Part shown: one piece after another, positions 1 to 11,269 of the stretch | Numbering within the stretch: position 1 is the first letter of the stretch | Layout: every line of letters starts with the position of its first letter | From: Hofstenia miamia | Taxonomy: Eukaryota; Xenacoelomorpha; Acoela | Direction of reading: 5' to 3' | Assembly: GCA_004352715.1 (NCBI GenBank) | Contig: SCFE01000092.1 | Coordinates: 1,365,966-1,429,965, forward strand | DNA: 64,000 nt | Notes under the pieces: generated by a model | What the model was told of the DNA's origin: nothing | Databases searched by the model: none | The model's input: only the letters and a program-made list of their open reading frames with translations | Program-made: the position numbers and the translations under genes

Positions 1-3000
1 ACTTTAGATATCAGTCTATCAGATTCCGAGAGTGAAGCATTAATACCTTTTGTTCTCGAATGTCAGTGCTATGAAATTCAAAACTTTTAATGGAATTTCC
101 CTTGATTTGAAAGGGTGAATTCAATGCAATTTTGCTCAATTAATTTTTGAAGTTTTTCTAAATTTCAGTAGTTATATAGAATCAGTAGCTTTCGAATTTC
201 AACAATCCGAGAGTGAAGGAACATTATATGATATTGCTTGCCCATTAGAGCAAAAAATAAATTTTATAAATGTATTAAGATAGCTAATAACTCACATTTT
301 AAAGCGCCATCTATCGACAAGGAAAACCTTACTACAAAAAAAACACTGAATTTTTTCGAATTAAGAATATCTTCTGCTCTTTTTACTAAATTGATTAATT
401 AGGCGTTATAAATGTAGTTAATTCATACAAGCCCATACCAACAAACCGGCCCAGCTTTCACAACAGAACACACATCAAGTCTGAGTTTTGGACATGATGC
501 CTAAACAGAAAAGATTAGACCTGAACTAGGGTTCGGTGGTGTGAAAATTTCGGAGTCAGTTCAGTTCAGCTCGGTATCATTAAAAATGTCGCAGTATCGG
601 TATTGTAACATAATCCAATCATGTGTGGTCAAATTGAGAAAAATAGAGGAAGAAACTAAGACTGAACTTTGAAATAAATATTAATTGTACAACACATGAT
701 TATGATTAATTAATTATTTGTAAAATTATAATGCAGTATTTTTTCATATTAATTCATTTGGCAAAAGGTGAAAGGCCGAAATCGCAAATGCTAATTAAGG
801 CAGAAGTGTGTAATCAGCAGATGAAAGATAATCAGAGAATTGGAAATTGTCAACAACTTAGATTAACAGGTACTAGTCAAATATTTGACTGTTTATTATT
901 TTTCCAGTATAAAAATCGTGCAATTTATTATTTTGGTGATGACGTTAATTCATTGGATTTACTTTGCTTTTCTTTGTCAGGTTATTTTATTAATTGTCAT
1001 GGAAAGCTAAACGTTCGAGCACTAGGGTATTAGAGACGGTGGTTCACGACTTCAGTTAATGGGAGCTTCGTAATGGCTTAGCACTAACATTAATTTGTTC
1101 GCCATTCAAACAGCTGTGCGGCTGACAGCTGGTGCTTACCCTATGTGCTCATAAGTTAGGTATAAGGATAGGGGTTTTTATTCATATTAGCTTTCCTATC
1201 GTTCATTGTTCGTACTATTACATCATGTTCTTTCATTTAGCCCTCCTAGGAAATTACAAAACTAGTTTGTACTATCTTGTATGGATCTCATTATATGTAA
1301 TTATCAGCAGACTGAAGTACCAGCGACTTTCCCTGTTTGTTATGACCACATTGGTTGTTCACATGTACTTTAGGTTAAGATGTATTTATTTATATGTAAG
1401 GACATTACATGTAAGGAAGCATAACAAGCTAATGCATCCTGGTTGCGAATTTCCCTTCTATTACAAACTCATTGATAACAAGAACAATCAATGCATTAAA
1501 ATAATAAGGTATCACACATTGTCACTATCGTATTCATGCACACTATTTCACTACATTGAGTCATTAGATTTGTGGTTGGTGTTTCTCTCGACGTTCAAGT
1601 GTCGGATGGAATTAATCGTTATAGCATAATTCTTCGATTCCTCTTTTGTGCTTTGCTTCAGGTCAGGTAGTTTACCCTGTACATTATACTATCCGTTTCT
1701 TGTCTTGTATCTAAAGGATAGTTGTTAGTTGTCTTATCAGTACTAGTTGATCAGATATTAATGTATTGAACAAGCAACTTAAAGATAGAATGAAAGAAGA
1801 AGGATGGAGAGTTGGGATCTGTCACCCACCGTACTAGTCGAGGAGGGAAAAATGTTACAGCAGCTCCTAAATTAAGTTAAGTTTTATTAGTTGGAAGGTT
1901 GGCAAGATTCTACAGTATCACTATGAAAAATCAATGCCGTTAAAAGGGATGACCTTCGCCGATTTTTAGATAATTTTGTAATTTGTGAGTTCATTAAAAT
2001 TCAAATTATTCATACTATTATCGCAAATTCTTTGTACAAGCTTCATCTTCGTCATATACTATGTGTTAATATCCATAGTTATCATAATTCTCTCTTTTTT
2101 GAAAATACGTTTGTCCAAATCTCCCTTCTATGAGCTGATTTATTGTCCAGTTATCTTATTTAATAGGTTTTCACTTTATTTGGGATTCATAACTTCTATA
2201 AATGCCATTTTTGGAATTAAAATGAATACATGGACAATACTTCGCAATGGGAGGAGAATCTGTATGACTGAATCTATACATTATTCTATATTTGTTTGCA
2301 CTTTCCTTAAAATATAAGCAAATATGTTTAATGTCTTCACTCATTGCTAGTATAGTATCAAATAGTAGGTAGTTGAAAGCCAATACACATATCGAAAATA
2401 AAAATTTCTAAAAAACAATTTATTCGAATTTTTTTAAAAGCAAAAATGCTGTTTTCTACTATTAAATGAAACTGAAGTTCATAGTCAACTAAGGTCCAAA
2501 ATAGCTTCAAATTTTCACTTTCTGCTTATAGTACACGGTGTCTATCGTTGCAATCTGCAGGATCTGGTCAGCAGACGTTGTTTCAGAATTGAGAAGCTTC
2601 CTTGTAACAAGGCCTTGTTCAGAAAGAAAACCGGAAATAAACATCATTATATATTAGGCCTGAATTCAGTTGTTAACAGATCTAGATGTGTTTCAGTCTT
2701 CCTGCAATCATATTTTCATTTTTAATATCGTATATTTCTACCACTACTTTTGTATCCTCTTTCCACAAGGGGAGTTCATGGCAATCCAGTCACTGACGCC
2801 CAATTTACTCGTGAACATTGGTGGCCAATGTCATGCCAATTTGCACTAAATTGAAGAGGTGCCTTTAGCCGCATTCTTTGGCGTAGATTCTCACCATATA
2901 ATGTTAGTTTGTATTTAACAATTCTTTTGACAAGCTATTATATTTTTATAATTGGTCGACACACTGAGCAGATTCAAAGTTAGGCCAGTTCCAAATATTG

Positions 3001-3179
3001 TACTTATAATAGTACTTTCAAATCTTTTCAAAATGCATTTCAACATACACAATGCTATAAAGACATTTGTCCATGTAATTTTGCATGTTAGAAAATACAT
3101 GATTCCAGTATTGGAGTTCAAAAGTTGATAGCTTTTTTGTTAAAAAACAAGTTATTATAATTTTTGAGAAAAAGGCCAG

Positions 3180-3180
<1 letters not shown>
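1..3180. other. AT-rich sequence without recognisable gene
   Basis: I see no recognisable gene on either strand. The longest open frame runs 1132-1629 on the plus strand (165 codons, starting at GTG, Tyr/Leu/Ile-rich, no motif I know). The surrounding 1020-1860 is somewhat richer in G+C than its flanks, and a purine tract near 1840-1852 is followed by TGTTACAG, as at the start of an LTR, but no second LTR copy is visible. Short phrases such as CCGAGAGTGAAG recur at about 25 and 210. The open frames at 731-1033 and 1985-2317 look like chance frames in AT-rich DNA. Confidence 0.5.

Positions 3181-3226
<46 letters not shown>
3181..3226. repeat. (TA)n microsatellite
   Basis: Uninterrupted TA dinucleotide run of about 45 bases. 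Similar runs recur through the window, several of them at assembly gaps. Confidence 0.95.
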
Positions 3227-3228
<2 letters not shown>

Positions 3229-4267
3229 CTTATTTATTTATTTTTACATGTTGTCACGCCATAGCTTGTATTCATTATCGCTAGTGTCTAACACACCTGA
3301 TAAGCTATTTGTGTCACTAAGCATGATTTCATAATGTACCCTGTAAATTAATCCAGATGCAATAAAAACATTACCATCATCTGTTAACTCAGCTGTTAAA
3401 TTTACCTGTGGTAGATTTGATATATAGCAAAGTTGTGATTTGAGATATAGCAAACAGAATTGTAAACAGAGATATTGTGCTTTGAGATATAGTAAACAGA
3501 ATAGACTTAAAATACTTTTATCCTTTCTTCTCTATGCCACGGGCCGCCGGTGGGCTTCGGGCCGGCCCACACATCACTACTTCAAAATTCTTGTACTTCA
3601 ACATGACTAAGTTTTGATAAATATCGTCAGAGGTGCAAGCAAACCGATATTTTTTACCCATAGCTTGGTCCGCAACATTGGCTTGGTTACCCAAGCCCGC
3701 CGCAACATTTGGTCTGTTAGCTTGGCGCAGATTTTCGACTCGCACTTTTTACCGTTATCTACTAAGCCACAAAATAGTTTAAGAAGAGTGTCCTGGATTT
3801 TTTTCAATTCTAGTTATAAGAGGTATCGTTTTAAGGAATTTTTGTTATCGTGTAATGCATTTCAACCTTTAGAATAAATTAAAAGGATTAAAATTTCATA
3901 AGTCGCGATTATTCTCTTACAAAAAAATACATGGGCACATTTGTAAAATCTGATTTTTTAAGAAAAAATCTGTAAATAATTTCTGAATGCATTTATGAAG
4001 TTTCTTTTTGTCTAACGTTTTGTGGACTAATCAGTCATATAATTGTAATTGCTTTATTAACCATCAATTTTCATAGACCCTAAGTTTTACAATGTGCCAC
4101 ATTTTAACACTCGGACAAAAACATTCCAAGTTTTCTTACTGCAAACATTGACCGGGGGCTTTGCTCACGCTATACCTACTCTTAAATAAAACAAATATGA
4201 ATTTTTAGGCAGGATATGGTGGTATCGGTATTGTTTGGTGTTAGCAAATACAGTGGCATCAGTATAC
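3227..4267. other. Non-coding, no gene seen
   Basis: No supported gene. A GC-rich patch at 3540-3570, built of GGCC and CCGG words, resembles the end of a non-autonomous DNA transposon, but I find no matching inverted end. The overlapping short open frames on both strands around 3518-3877 are mirror frames of one another and show no domain. Confidence 0.5.
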
Positions 4268-4640
4268 CACCTGGCCCTAACCTAAACCCACACCTGAAAT
4301 TCGGTCGCATTTGGGATAGGTCAGGCAGAAAACATTGGTGCAAACATAAGTCATATGCGCATAAATTTTATACCCCAAAAATAAAACACAACCGGCTCTT
4401 ACCCAAACCCTAACGCTTAATCGGGTCGGGTTCGAGGCAGTCCGGGTTTGAGAACCCTGGTGCCAAGCTAAGTAATATGTGCATGTAATTTTTCCACCAG
4501 TATAGAGTAATATAACTATTGAAAGCAGCGAAAAAAATAGACCCTACCCTAAACTTAAGTCACGTCGGATTGTAGAGGAGCCTGCGTTGAGAACCTTAGC
4601 GCACAAGCACAAGTTAAGATGTGTATAAGAATAAAATATC
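4268..4640 (+). repeat. Three diverged tandem units of about 125 bp
   Basis: A CCCTAA(C)-rich stretch followed by a GAGAACC...GTGC-AA-C-TAAGT-ATATG-GCAT-like stretch is repeated three times, centred near 4340, 4460 and 4595. The copies share phrases such as 'gagaaccctggtgc' and 'gagaaccttagcgc' but differ at many bases. It looks like a decayed satellite or the ends of an old element. No protein is implied. Confidence 0.45.
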
Positions 4641-4669
4641 TACAACAAAATTTTGTGTCAAATTATCCC

Positions 4670-4790
4670 AAATTACCTCATTACTTTATTGCTGGCCAAC
4701 TTTTCGAACGTGTTTATAAATGTATATAATGGATTACTATGTATGAACACGTTCTAAAAGTTGAACAGCAATAGAGTAATGACGTAATTT
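4670..4790. repeat. Foldback (hairpin) element, 121 bp
   Basis: Two arms of about 48 bases are near-perfect reverse complements: 4670-4717 against 4743-4790. A few mismatches and a loop of about 25 bases rich in TA lie between. The arms carry matching words such as ATTACT-TATTGCTG and CAACTTTT-GAACGTGTT. This is the shape of a short foldback MITE. A long-hairpin RNA precursor is the other possibility. Confidence 0.7.
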
Positions 4791-5159
4791 GGTTGCATAT
4801 AGAAATGAAAATTTCCGTCTCATTCCATTTCCAGATTGTTCAAATGGAAATTGAATGGCAATGGAAATAATTTTATGGAATAGAAATGTAATGGAAATTT
4901 ATGGAAATGAAATTTCAAAAATGACCTTTAAAATATAAATATAATTTTTAAAAACAGTCACAAAATGCATTAGGATTAACAAAACTAGTCAGAATCATGC
5001 AAAGTAGAATGAAAACGCCTGATATATGCTTTCCGGACACCATGACGAACTCAGGCAAATGCATAGGTTAAAAAAAATCCGCAGTCTGCTACGAAAAAGA
5101 CCATTCATACCGTTTGTAATTAGTTAAAACTCTTTCAAAATTCATGCTGGTATTTTTCT
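4791..5159. other. No gene; degenerate TGGAAAT-rich stretch
   Basis: 4800-4925 is a loose array of ATGGAAAT-like words (for example 'atggaaattgaatggcaatg'), probably a decayed simple repeat. The rest up to 5159 is AT-rich with nothing recognisable. Confidence 0.5.
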
Positions 5160-6475
5160 CAGCTCGGGGAACTCACCAGTTCCCAGGGAGTCTGAGAGCT
5201 TTCCTCAGGACTCTAGCTGTTCCTAACAACGCTGCCTTCTGTGCTACTGCTTCTCCCCACTTTGGTACTCCCAACTCCTCCAAGTATCTCTTATGTTTCT
5301 TACTCACTGTTCCTAGTACTTCTACTACTACTGGGACTACTTCAACCTTGTTTAATTTCCACAGTCTTTCTATTTCCTCTGCCAACTCCCTGTACTTGTC
5401 TATCTTCTCTTTCTCCTTGCTTTCTACATTCCTGTCCTTTGGTACTGCTATGTCTATCACTGCTCCCAATCTTTTCTCTTTGTCCACTACTACTATGTCT
5501 GGTCTCCGTGCTTCTATCCCCTTGCTTGTCTGTATGTTGATGTCCCACAGTATCGTAATCTTCTCATTTTCTATGACGCCCTGTGGCTTGTGCTCATACC
5601 CTAACCCATGCTGCCTGCTCAAACTCCAGTGAACCATTCTTCCCACCTTGTTATGCCTGAATTTATACTCATTCTGTGCCAACTTCTCACACCCTGCTAT
5701 CAGATGATCTACTGTCTCCGCCTCTGTCTTACATAGCCTACACTTATCACTTACTTCCACTCTTTTATCAATATGCTTCTTCACCCAGTTTGTTCTTATT
5801 GCTTGCACCTGNNNNNNNNNNNNNNNNNNNNNNNNNNNNNNNNNNNNNNNNNNNNNNNNNNNCACCCAGTTTGTTCTTATTGCTTGCACCTGTGCTGCCA
5901 TTATCAGTTAGCAATTTTCAAGTTGTTGGCAGACATGTTATTGGCCTGAAGTTGCTTGCCTCACTTCCTTTCTTTGGGTCCTTCTGTATCAGAAATGTCC
6001 TTCCCACTACCATCCACTCTGGGCAGCCACTCCTCCAATGCTACTGCTAGTCTCTCATGAACATTTGTGAACTTCTTCAGCCAATACCCATGTACCTAAT
6101 CTCTGTCTGGCACCTTTCAGTTCTTCATCTTCTTTGCAGTTGTGATTACTTCTTCTTCTTGCCTGAATTCCTTCTGCATCTGCACACTCTCTGGTCCTGC
6201 ACTTCCCCATTTATTCTCCCAGAACATTACTGCGTCCTCACCTGCTTTAGCTGTAGTCTTTTCTCCTGCATCTAGTTCTTTGCAGAATCTTCCTTCTTGG
6301 GTCTCAAACTTCATATTGTCTCTTGACTGCTTTGCCCTTGCTCTATATTTTCTCAGTTTCTCAGCTTCTGCAACTAATCTCTGCTTAAGCTTGCAGTTTC
6401 TATATTCTTTTGCACCTGTCCTGTATCGCCTTACTTGTCCTGCTTTTTCCTATTTGCTACTATACTCCTAAATAT
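5160..6475 (-). pseudogene. R2/R4-type non-LTR retrotransposon, internally deleted
   Basis: The minus strand encodes parts of a non-LTR retrotransposon polyprotein that ends in a restriction-like endonuclease. In protein order: 6314-6117 holds the linker before the reverse transcriptase (an FWENKW block). About 6010-5925 holds the first RT motifs (GRTFLIQKDPKKG, FRPITCLP). The frame is then broken, and most of the RT palm is absent. 5901-5173 resumes with a C-x2-C...H-x4-C zinc knuckle (CRLCKTEAETVDHLIAGC), then the nuclease motifs ARRPDIVVVDKEKR and AVIDIAVP, and ends with LLGTARVLRKAL. This order of RT, CCHC knuckle and PD-D/E nuclease is typical of R2/R4-superclade elements. In-frame stops, frameshifts and the missing RT core make it inactive. 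Its G+C is clearly above its flanks. No 5' part is seen beyond about 6475. Confidence 0.85.
5782..5892. other. Assembly gap flanked by an identical 30-bp repeat
   Basis: 51 Ns (5812-5862) are flanked by the same 30 bases at 5782-5811 and 5863-5892. This is the usual trace of a failed overlap join, so the gap probably has no real length and the sequence should be collapsed here. Confidence 0.85.
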
Positions 6476-8139
6476 TTAACAAGGTCGGCTCTAAACTTGA
6501 GCACTACACTTTTATGCTATATTTTGACCAAATTTAATTTTTCAGCAAATAAATCCAATACACCACACTAATGAAACTGTAGCGGGAGGGGGGCTGGGTC
6601 CCTAATCAAATTTAATACGATGGGCTGAGCTCGTCGAATACACACCTGTTACTATAACACCCAAACTACTTTAATCATAAACTCCTTGGATTTGCAGTAC
6701 TGGGTATGGGTACAAAAAAAATTTGAGCGGTGTGGTCCGGAAGGGACAGAGACAAAATTTTTGTGATACCACAGAACTATAATATCTAAGTAAGTGAACA
6801 GAAGCATCTTTTTATAAGTTGTGAAATATAATTCAGTGATTTTTTCTAAGCTTTGAATGGGGATACCCTGCGGGTAAAGACTAGATGATAGTCCTCACTA
6901 TATCTCCATTTCTAATTAATGCATTGAATGCTAGGAATTTAGCTAAAAACGTGTTCACTGAACCCATAGCGTTAGCAAAATAAAGATGAAGATGAATGTA
7001 ACACTGATCTATTGGACATCATTATGTGACTAATTCGCAGTTTCATTGATAAATCAAGTACCACTCTTGTATCGCAAAATAAATACCTTAATGTGAACTT
7101 ACGCAGATTGTAAATAAAAGTAAGTGGACTTATCAACTTAGTTTCAAGTTTCATTCTAATATGAAACATTTATTTTGAAGAACGATGTACATGTATCTTA
7201 CGAAGTTATTTAAGACAACTATAAATGCCAACTATGCTCTACAGCAATTTTAGAACAATAATCTCAGATTCCGTAAACTTTAATGGGAAGCCTCAAGAAC
7301 AATTACAACTAGGAATATGCCAAAGTTGAAGGGGAGATGGTTTGGACCGAATTTAGAGCGAGCTTGAGCTAAGATATTACAAAAAATGAGCTGAAAAAAT
7401 AGCTAAAAATTTCAAATAAATGATTTGACAGTACGTAACAGTGCAATCAAATCAACCAAAGACAGCGAATGTTACATAATGCATTAACAACACATTAAAA
7501 ATCTTAAAACATACAACTGAAATTTTATACTCTTCCAAAAATCAATTTTGTTACTTTTTCAATTTCTATTAGGAGATTAAATTATGATTTTTTAAATCCT
7601 AACAAAGTTTAGCAAACTGAAAAATTGAAGAAACTTTTCTTTGGCAATGATCATAAGAAATAGTCCTAAAATATGGCCGAATTGACATGAATATAAATGG
7701 GATAATTAGACCGGTCTTTGCTTCATGGCCAGAACAGTGCTTATGCTTAAGTATTCAGCCCATATCAATCTCTGGATGAAAGATTCAATTGGGTCACGAT
7801 TAAACAAAATTTAAATTGTCCTGTCCCATTTTGAATTGTGAGCGCTGATAAAGATTCATTCCAGCCTGGAAAAACGGTTGGAGATCACAATTATGTTCAT
7901 TAGCAATAATTACCAAATGGGGGAATAGGGGTCATTCACACTATTTTCATAGCAAAACATTTCCTGTTATTCACAAGTGTGTCAGTGTAAGATGAGGGGA
8001 TCATTGTAGAAAAAGCCAAAAAGGCGTTTAATGAAGATACAGTTGTGGAAAATTTAGAGAAATGTTTGCCAACTTGAATGCGCTATTGCAGCACAAAAAA
8101 ACTGATTAGAGCAAATTTCATTGTGGAAACATTTGACGA
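6476..8139. other. No intact gene
   Basis: Nothing recognisable on either strand to about 7950. From about 8010 the plus strand begins to show broken frames (KAKKAFNEDTVVENLEKCLPT-like) that probably belong to the decayed hAT transposase just downstream. Confidence 0.5.
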
Positions 8140-8345
8140 ATCAGTTTGGCCTGTGACAAACCATTTGAAAAACTTAAGTCGCGTATTTATGGTAAAATGA
8201 GTTGGTTCTGGTTTGTCCCACTAACCTCGGTAGAGGTTGAGCGATTCTTTTCGGCCCTACTAAGAGAGATGATACTGGAGCCAGTGAATATTGACACTGG
8301 GAATTTTGAACAAATTTGCTTTATTCAATTTTTTCCTAATTGATA
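8140..8345 (+). pseudogene. hAT transposase C-terminal remnant
   Basis: The plus-strand frame contains KLKSRIYGKMSWFWF, then VPLTSVEVERFFSALLREM, then a NIDTGNFEQICFIQFF tail. The P-x-TS-x-x-x-ER-x-FSAL block followed by a 'NLE' segment is the hallmark of the hAT dimerisation domain at the transposase C-terminus. Only this last stretch is readable. Upstream frames at 8010-8140 are broken by stops and shifts, so this is a dead fragment. A host gene derived from hAT is possible but unsupported, as no longer frame or splice site is evident. Confidence 0.55.
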
Positions 8346-9016
8346 ATTAACAAAATATGCTATTTCTCGAGATTTTTATAGTACAGTTTGATTTGTTTTG
8401 CATTTTGTTACAGTATATTATGGTGCACAGATATGACACATGCATTATGGGGTTATTATTGCATATTAACCCGGTCGCTATTCATCACTTCTAAGTAAAA
8501 TTTCCTGCTCTTGCTAATATGTTTTCTCCAAAACTAGCAACAGCGGTGTGAAGCTTTGGAACTTAACCTGATTTATCCTGTCCTGAAAGTCACCCCTAGT
8601 TATAAGCGTTGAGAACTGCGAATAAACTTAGGACCCTCATTCCCCGCGTTAGACAATGCTAAAAACTTCCTCGATCCACACATACCCATGGAAAGCAGCA
8701 CAAATAGAGAGAAGCAGAAAAATTGGCATTGGAATCTTATAGAAGAGCTTGGAGAAAGGACTGTGATATAAGAAGAATGTATTAAAATAATTGCAGAATG
8801 CATCATAAGAATAAGTGGTTACCAAGAACAAAGGCTTAATTAGACAGTATACGTTAGAAAAGAATGTTAGAATCATAAGTCACCCCTGCTAGTTATCGGG
8901 GAATCTTGTAGGAGTAAGAGAAGAAATTGAAAAACTAATTGCAACATTCGGACTATGTAGGTGTTTCAACAGTCACAATTACAAGAGTTTTGTGAGCAGA
9001 AAGAGAAGGATTAATG
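8346..9016. other. No gene seen
   Basis: AT-rich sequence with no recognisable coding. The word AGTCACCCCT followed by (GC)TAGTTAT occurs at about 8587 and 8878, a short direct repeat of unknown meaning. Confidence 0.5.
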
Positions 9017-10425
9017 CAAGGGCGGATACAGAGGGGGCCCGGTCCCCCTCTAAAATAAGAATACTCATTAAATTTGTGCAATAAAATCTTCAAACGAAGG
9101 TTGATTAGTACTGTCAAATGGGAGGAATACGAACAGTGAAAGTGCTTTAATAAATTGCAAAGGTGTATAATAAAGGTATAATGACAGTTAGCTTTAGGTT
9201 TATGCAATTACAAAATAATATATCAATCTAATGAAAACTGAAATCAATGATATTTTCTTGTTCAAAAAATGAAAATGATGCAGTATTTCACTGTCTGTCT
9301 GAAGAAACACTGAAATGAAGCTTGATGTTCAATATAATTGTAAATCTTCTCAATTTTTCCCAAATTAACGCAAATTACATTTTCAATGTATAATTTCTCC
9401 AGTATGATCGGTATCTTCTTGAAAGAATACTTGCTGGTCATGTTCATCATCACAAGAATTGACTTGACTCCCTTCAATATCATCTGCAGTCTCACACATG
9501 GGTGTCTTTCTGCTGAACTGTTCTCTCATATATTTTTTTATATTTAACGATATTCTTTAATATTTTTTAAAATATAATTTATAGGCATGTATATATTTTC
9601 TTTTAGAATTTTATTGACTCTTAATTAGGATTCCTCTCTTTTCTGTGGGGTATTTTAATTTTAGCATAACATTTCTAATAATTTTATTTTTAAAAATACT
9701 AATGAAATTAGATGAGCATAGCTACGGCTATCCTATGGCACATAAGCCTATAGTGATTAATCTATACTCAAAAGAACAATGTAAAATATTAAATATAGTA
9801 TGAGTAATAATAAATATAATTTTCTCTTTGTCTACTATTTCTATTTACTCCATTTGACGATTCAATAGTGTTAATCAATTTTTTTTGCATTCAAATTCAC
9901 TATAGACAGATTTCACCACCCTGCATCTACTCCAAATATCCAAGAACATATTTTTGTGACATTAAAATTCAGAACAATTTTTTTTAATTTTAGAATTTTT
10001 TGATTTGAGGAAGAGCTTTACATTTCTGGGTTGCTGATTTTCTTGAATTTTATCAACATATTTAACAATTTGACCACTAAGCACTCATTCGTACCATTAG
10101 GTGAAAATTTTCTGATTTGTTTAATCATATATCATTGAAAATACACTAAAAATTGGTCAATTATGTAGTGCATAACGAAAAAAATCTAAAAACATAGCAA
10201 TCTATTACTAAAGTGTAATTTGAAATTTGAAAAAATTTGTGCTGAGTCTTGAAAAATTACACAAATTCTACATTTTCATTTTTGGAGTCAGTACATGTTG
10301 GTGAAGTCAGTGCATAGTAATAATCTTAAAAATTGAAAGTTCAATACTTTGTGCCCTCCCTACTGGTACCCAATTATGCAGTTATCATTTTATTCTACAT
10401 AGGGCTCCCTCTAAAAATTATGGCA
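9017..10425 (+). mobile_element. hAT-type non-autonomous element, copy 1, interrupted
   Basis: The left terminus (CAAGGGCGGATACAGAGG) and the first 75 bases match the element at 31359-32004. Homology then resumes at about 9817 and runs to about 10412, with shared words such as TAGTGCATAACG and GCTGAGTCTTGA. About 720 bases with no counterpart in the other copy (about 9093-9816) sit between, most simply a later insertion. The outer right terminus (CCACCCCTG in the other copy) is lost here. No transposase is encoded; short open frames inside are incidental. Confidence 0.65.
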
Positions 10426-10616
10426 AGTAGTGAGTGAATGATTGTGAGAGAAAACTAGAATAAAAGTACTTTGAAGCAATGAGGAGATAAAGGCACGATT
10501 GAAATGTGAATACAAAAGCAGAGTAAGGAATAAAGTTGTAGAAAGGATAACTTTAGCATTACTTTGCATTTGATAATCAATAAATGCTCTACTAGAATAA
10601 AAAACATCAAAATACT

Positions 10617-11269
10617 GGGGTGGAGTGAAAAAAAATTTCTTTGATTTTTGAAAAAAGGGGTTTTAAAAGCTGCCTCTACTTCTAAAAAACACATTTTCAA
10701 GTTTTTTTGTAGTTGTCATTTTAACTTTGCTAGCTATCACTATTCTTACTTACAACAGGGCAAAATTGAGAAATCCCCCAAAATAATGTACAATTTTATA
10801 GTTATGGTCTCATGATGTACACCATTTTGTAGCTCATCAAAAGAATAAGAAAACCCATATAAACTTTTCCAAGTTTTCTTTATTGATTTTGTCAAGATAA
10901 GCACTTGAAGTTTCCCAGTACTAAAATTGTATTACATTAAACACTTAAGTGACATAATAGTGAAATTGAATGGAAACTTTAAATGGTTATCATGACAAGG
11001 GAAACAACAAAAGCATGGGAAGGTTCATATGATTTTACTTGGTGTTTTAAACCCTATAAAATGGTGTACAGCATGATGCCATAACTATAAAATTGGCAGA
11101 TATTTTCAGGAATTTTCAATTTTGCTCCCTTGCAAGCAAAAATAGGGGTAGCTAAGAGAGTTAAGATAGCAACTACATAAAAATTAGAAAAAGTGTAATT
11201 TTAGAACTAGAGGCAGCTTTTTAGAACCGTTTTTTTAAAAGCAGAAAACCTTTTTTTCACTCTACCCTA
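10617..11269. mobile_element. Non-autonomous DNA element with TIRs of about 225 bp
   Basis: 10617-10840 and 11045-11269 are imperfect inverted copies. The left end starts GGGTGGAGTGAAAAA and the right end finishes TTTTTCACTCTACCC. Matched inner pairs include GCTGCCTCTA with TAGAGGCAGC, and ACAATTTTATAGTTATGG with CCATAACTATAAAATTG. A TACT is present at or next to both outer edges, possibly a 4-bp target duplication. About 200 bases of non-palindromic sequence lie in the middle, with no coding potential. It resembles a foldback or long-TIR MITE. Confidence 0.7.

Noticed and set aside
3181-3226. Regularly spaced repeat that could suggest a CRISPR array, here and at other TA runs
   Set aside because: Pure dinucleotide microsatellites in a eukaryotic genome; no spacers.
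5144-5632. Plus-strand 162-codon frame
   Set aside because: Shadow of the LINE nuclease on the minus strand, which has the recognisable motifs.
8600-8876. Two overlapping minus-strand frames
   Set aside because: No domain and they overlap each other in different frames; chance.
10455-10700. 81-codon minus-strand frame
   Set aside because: It overlaps the edge of the long-TIR element and reads Phe/Leu-rich low-complexity sequence.
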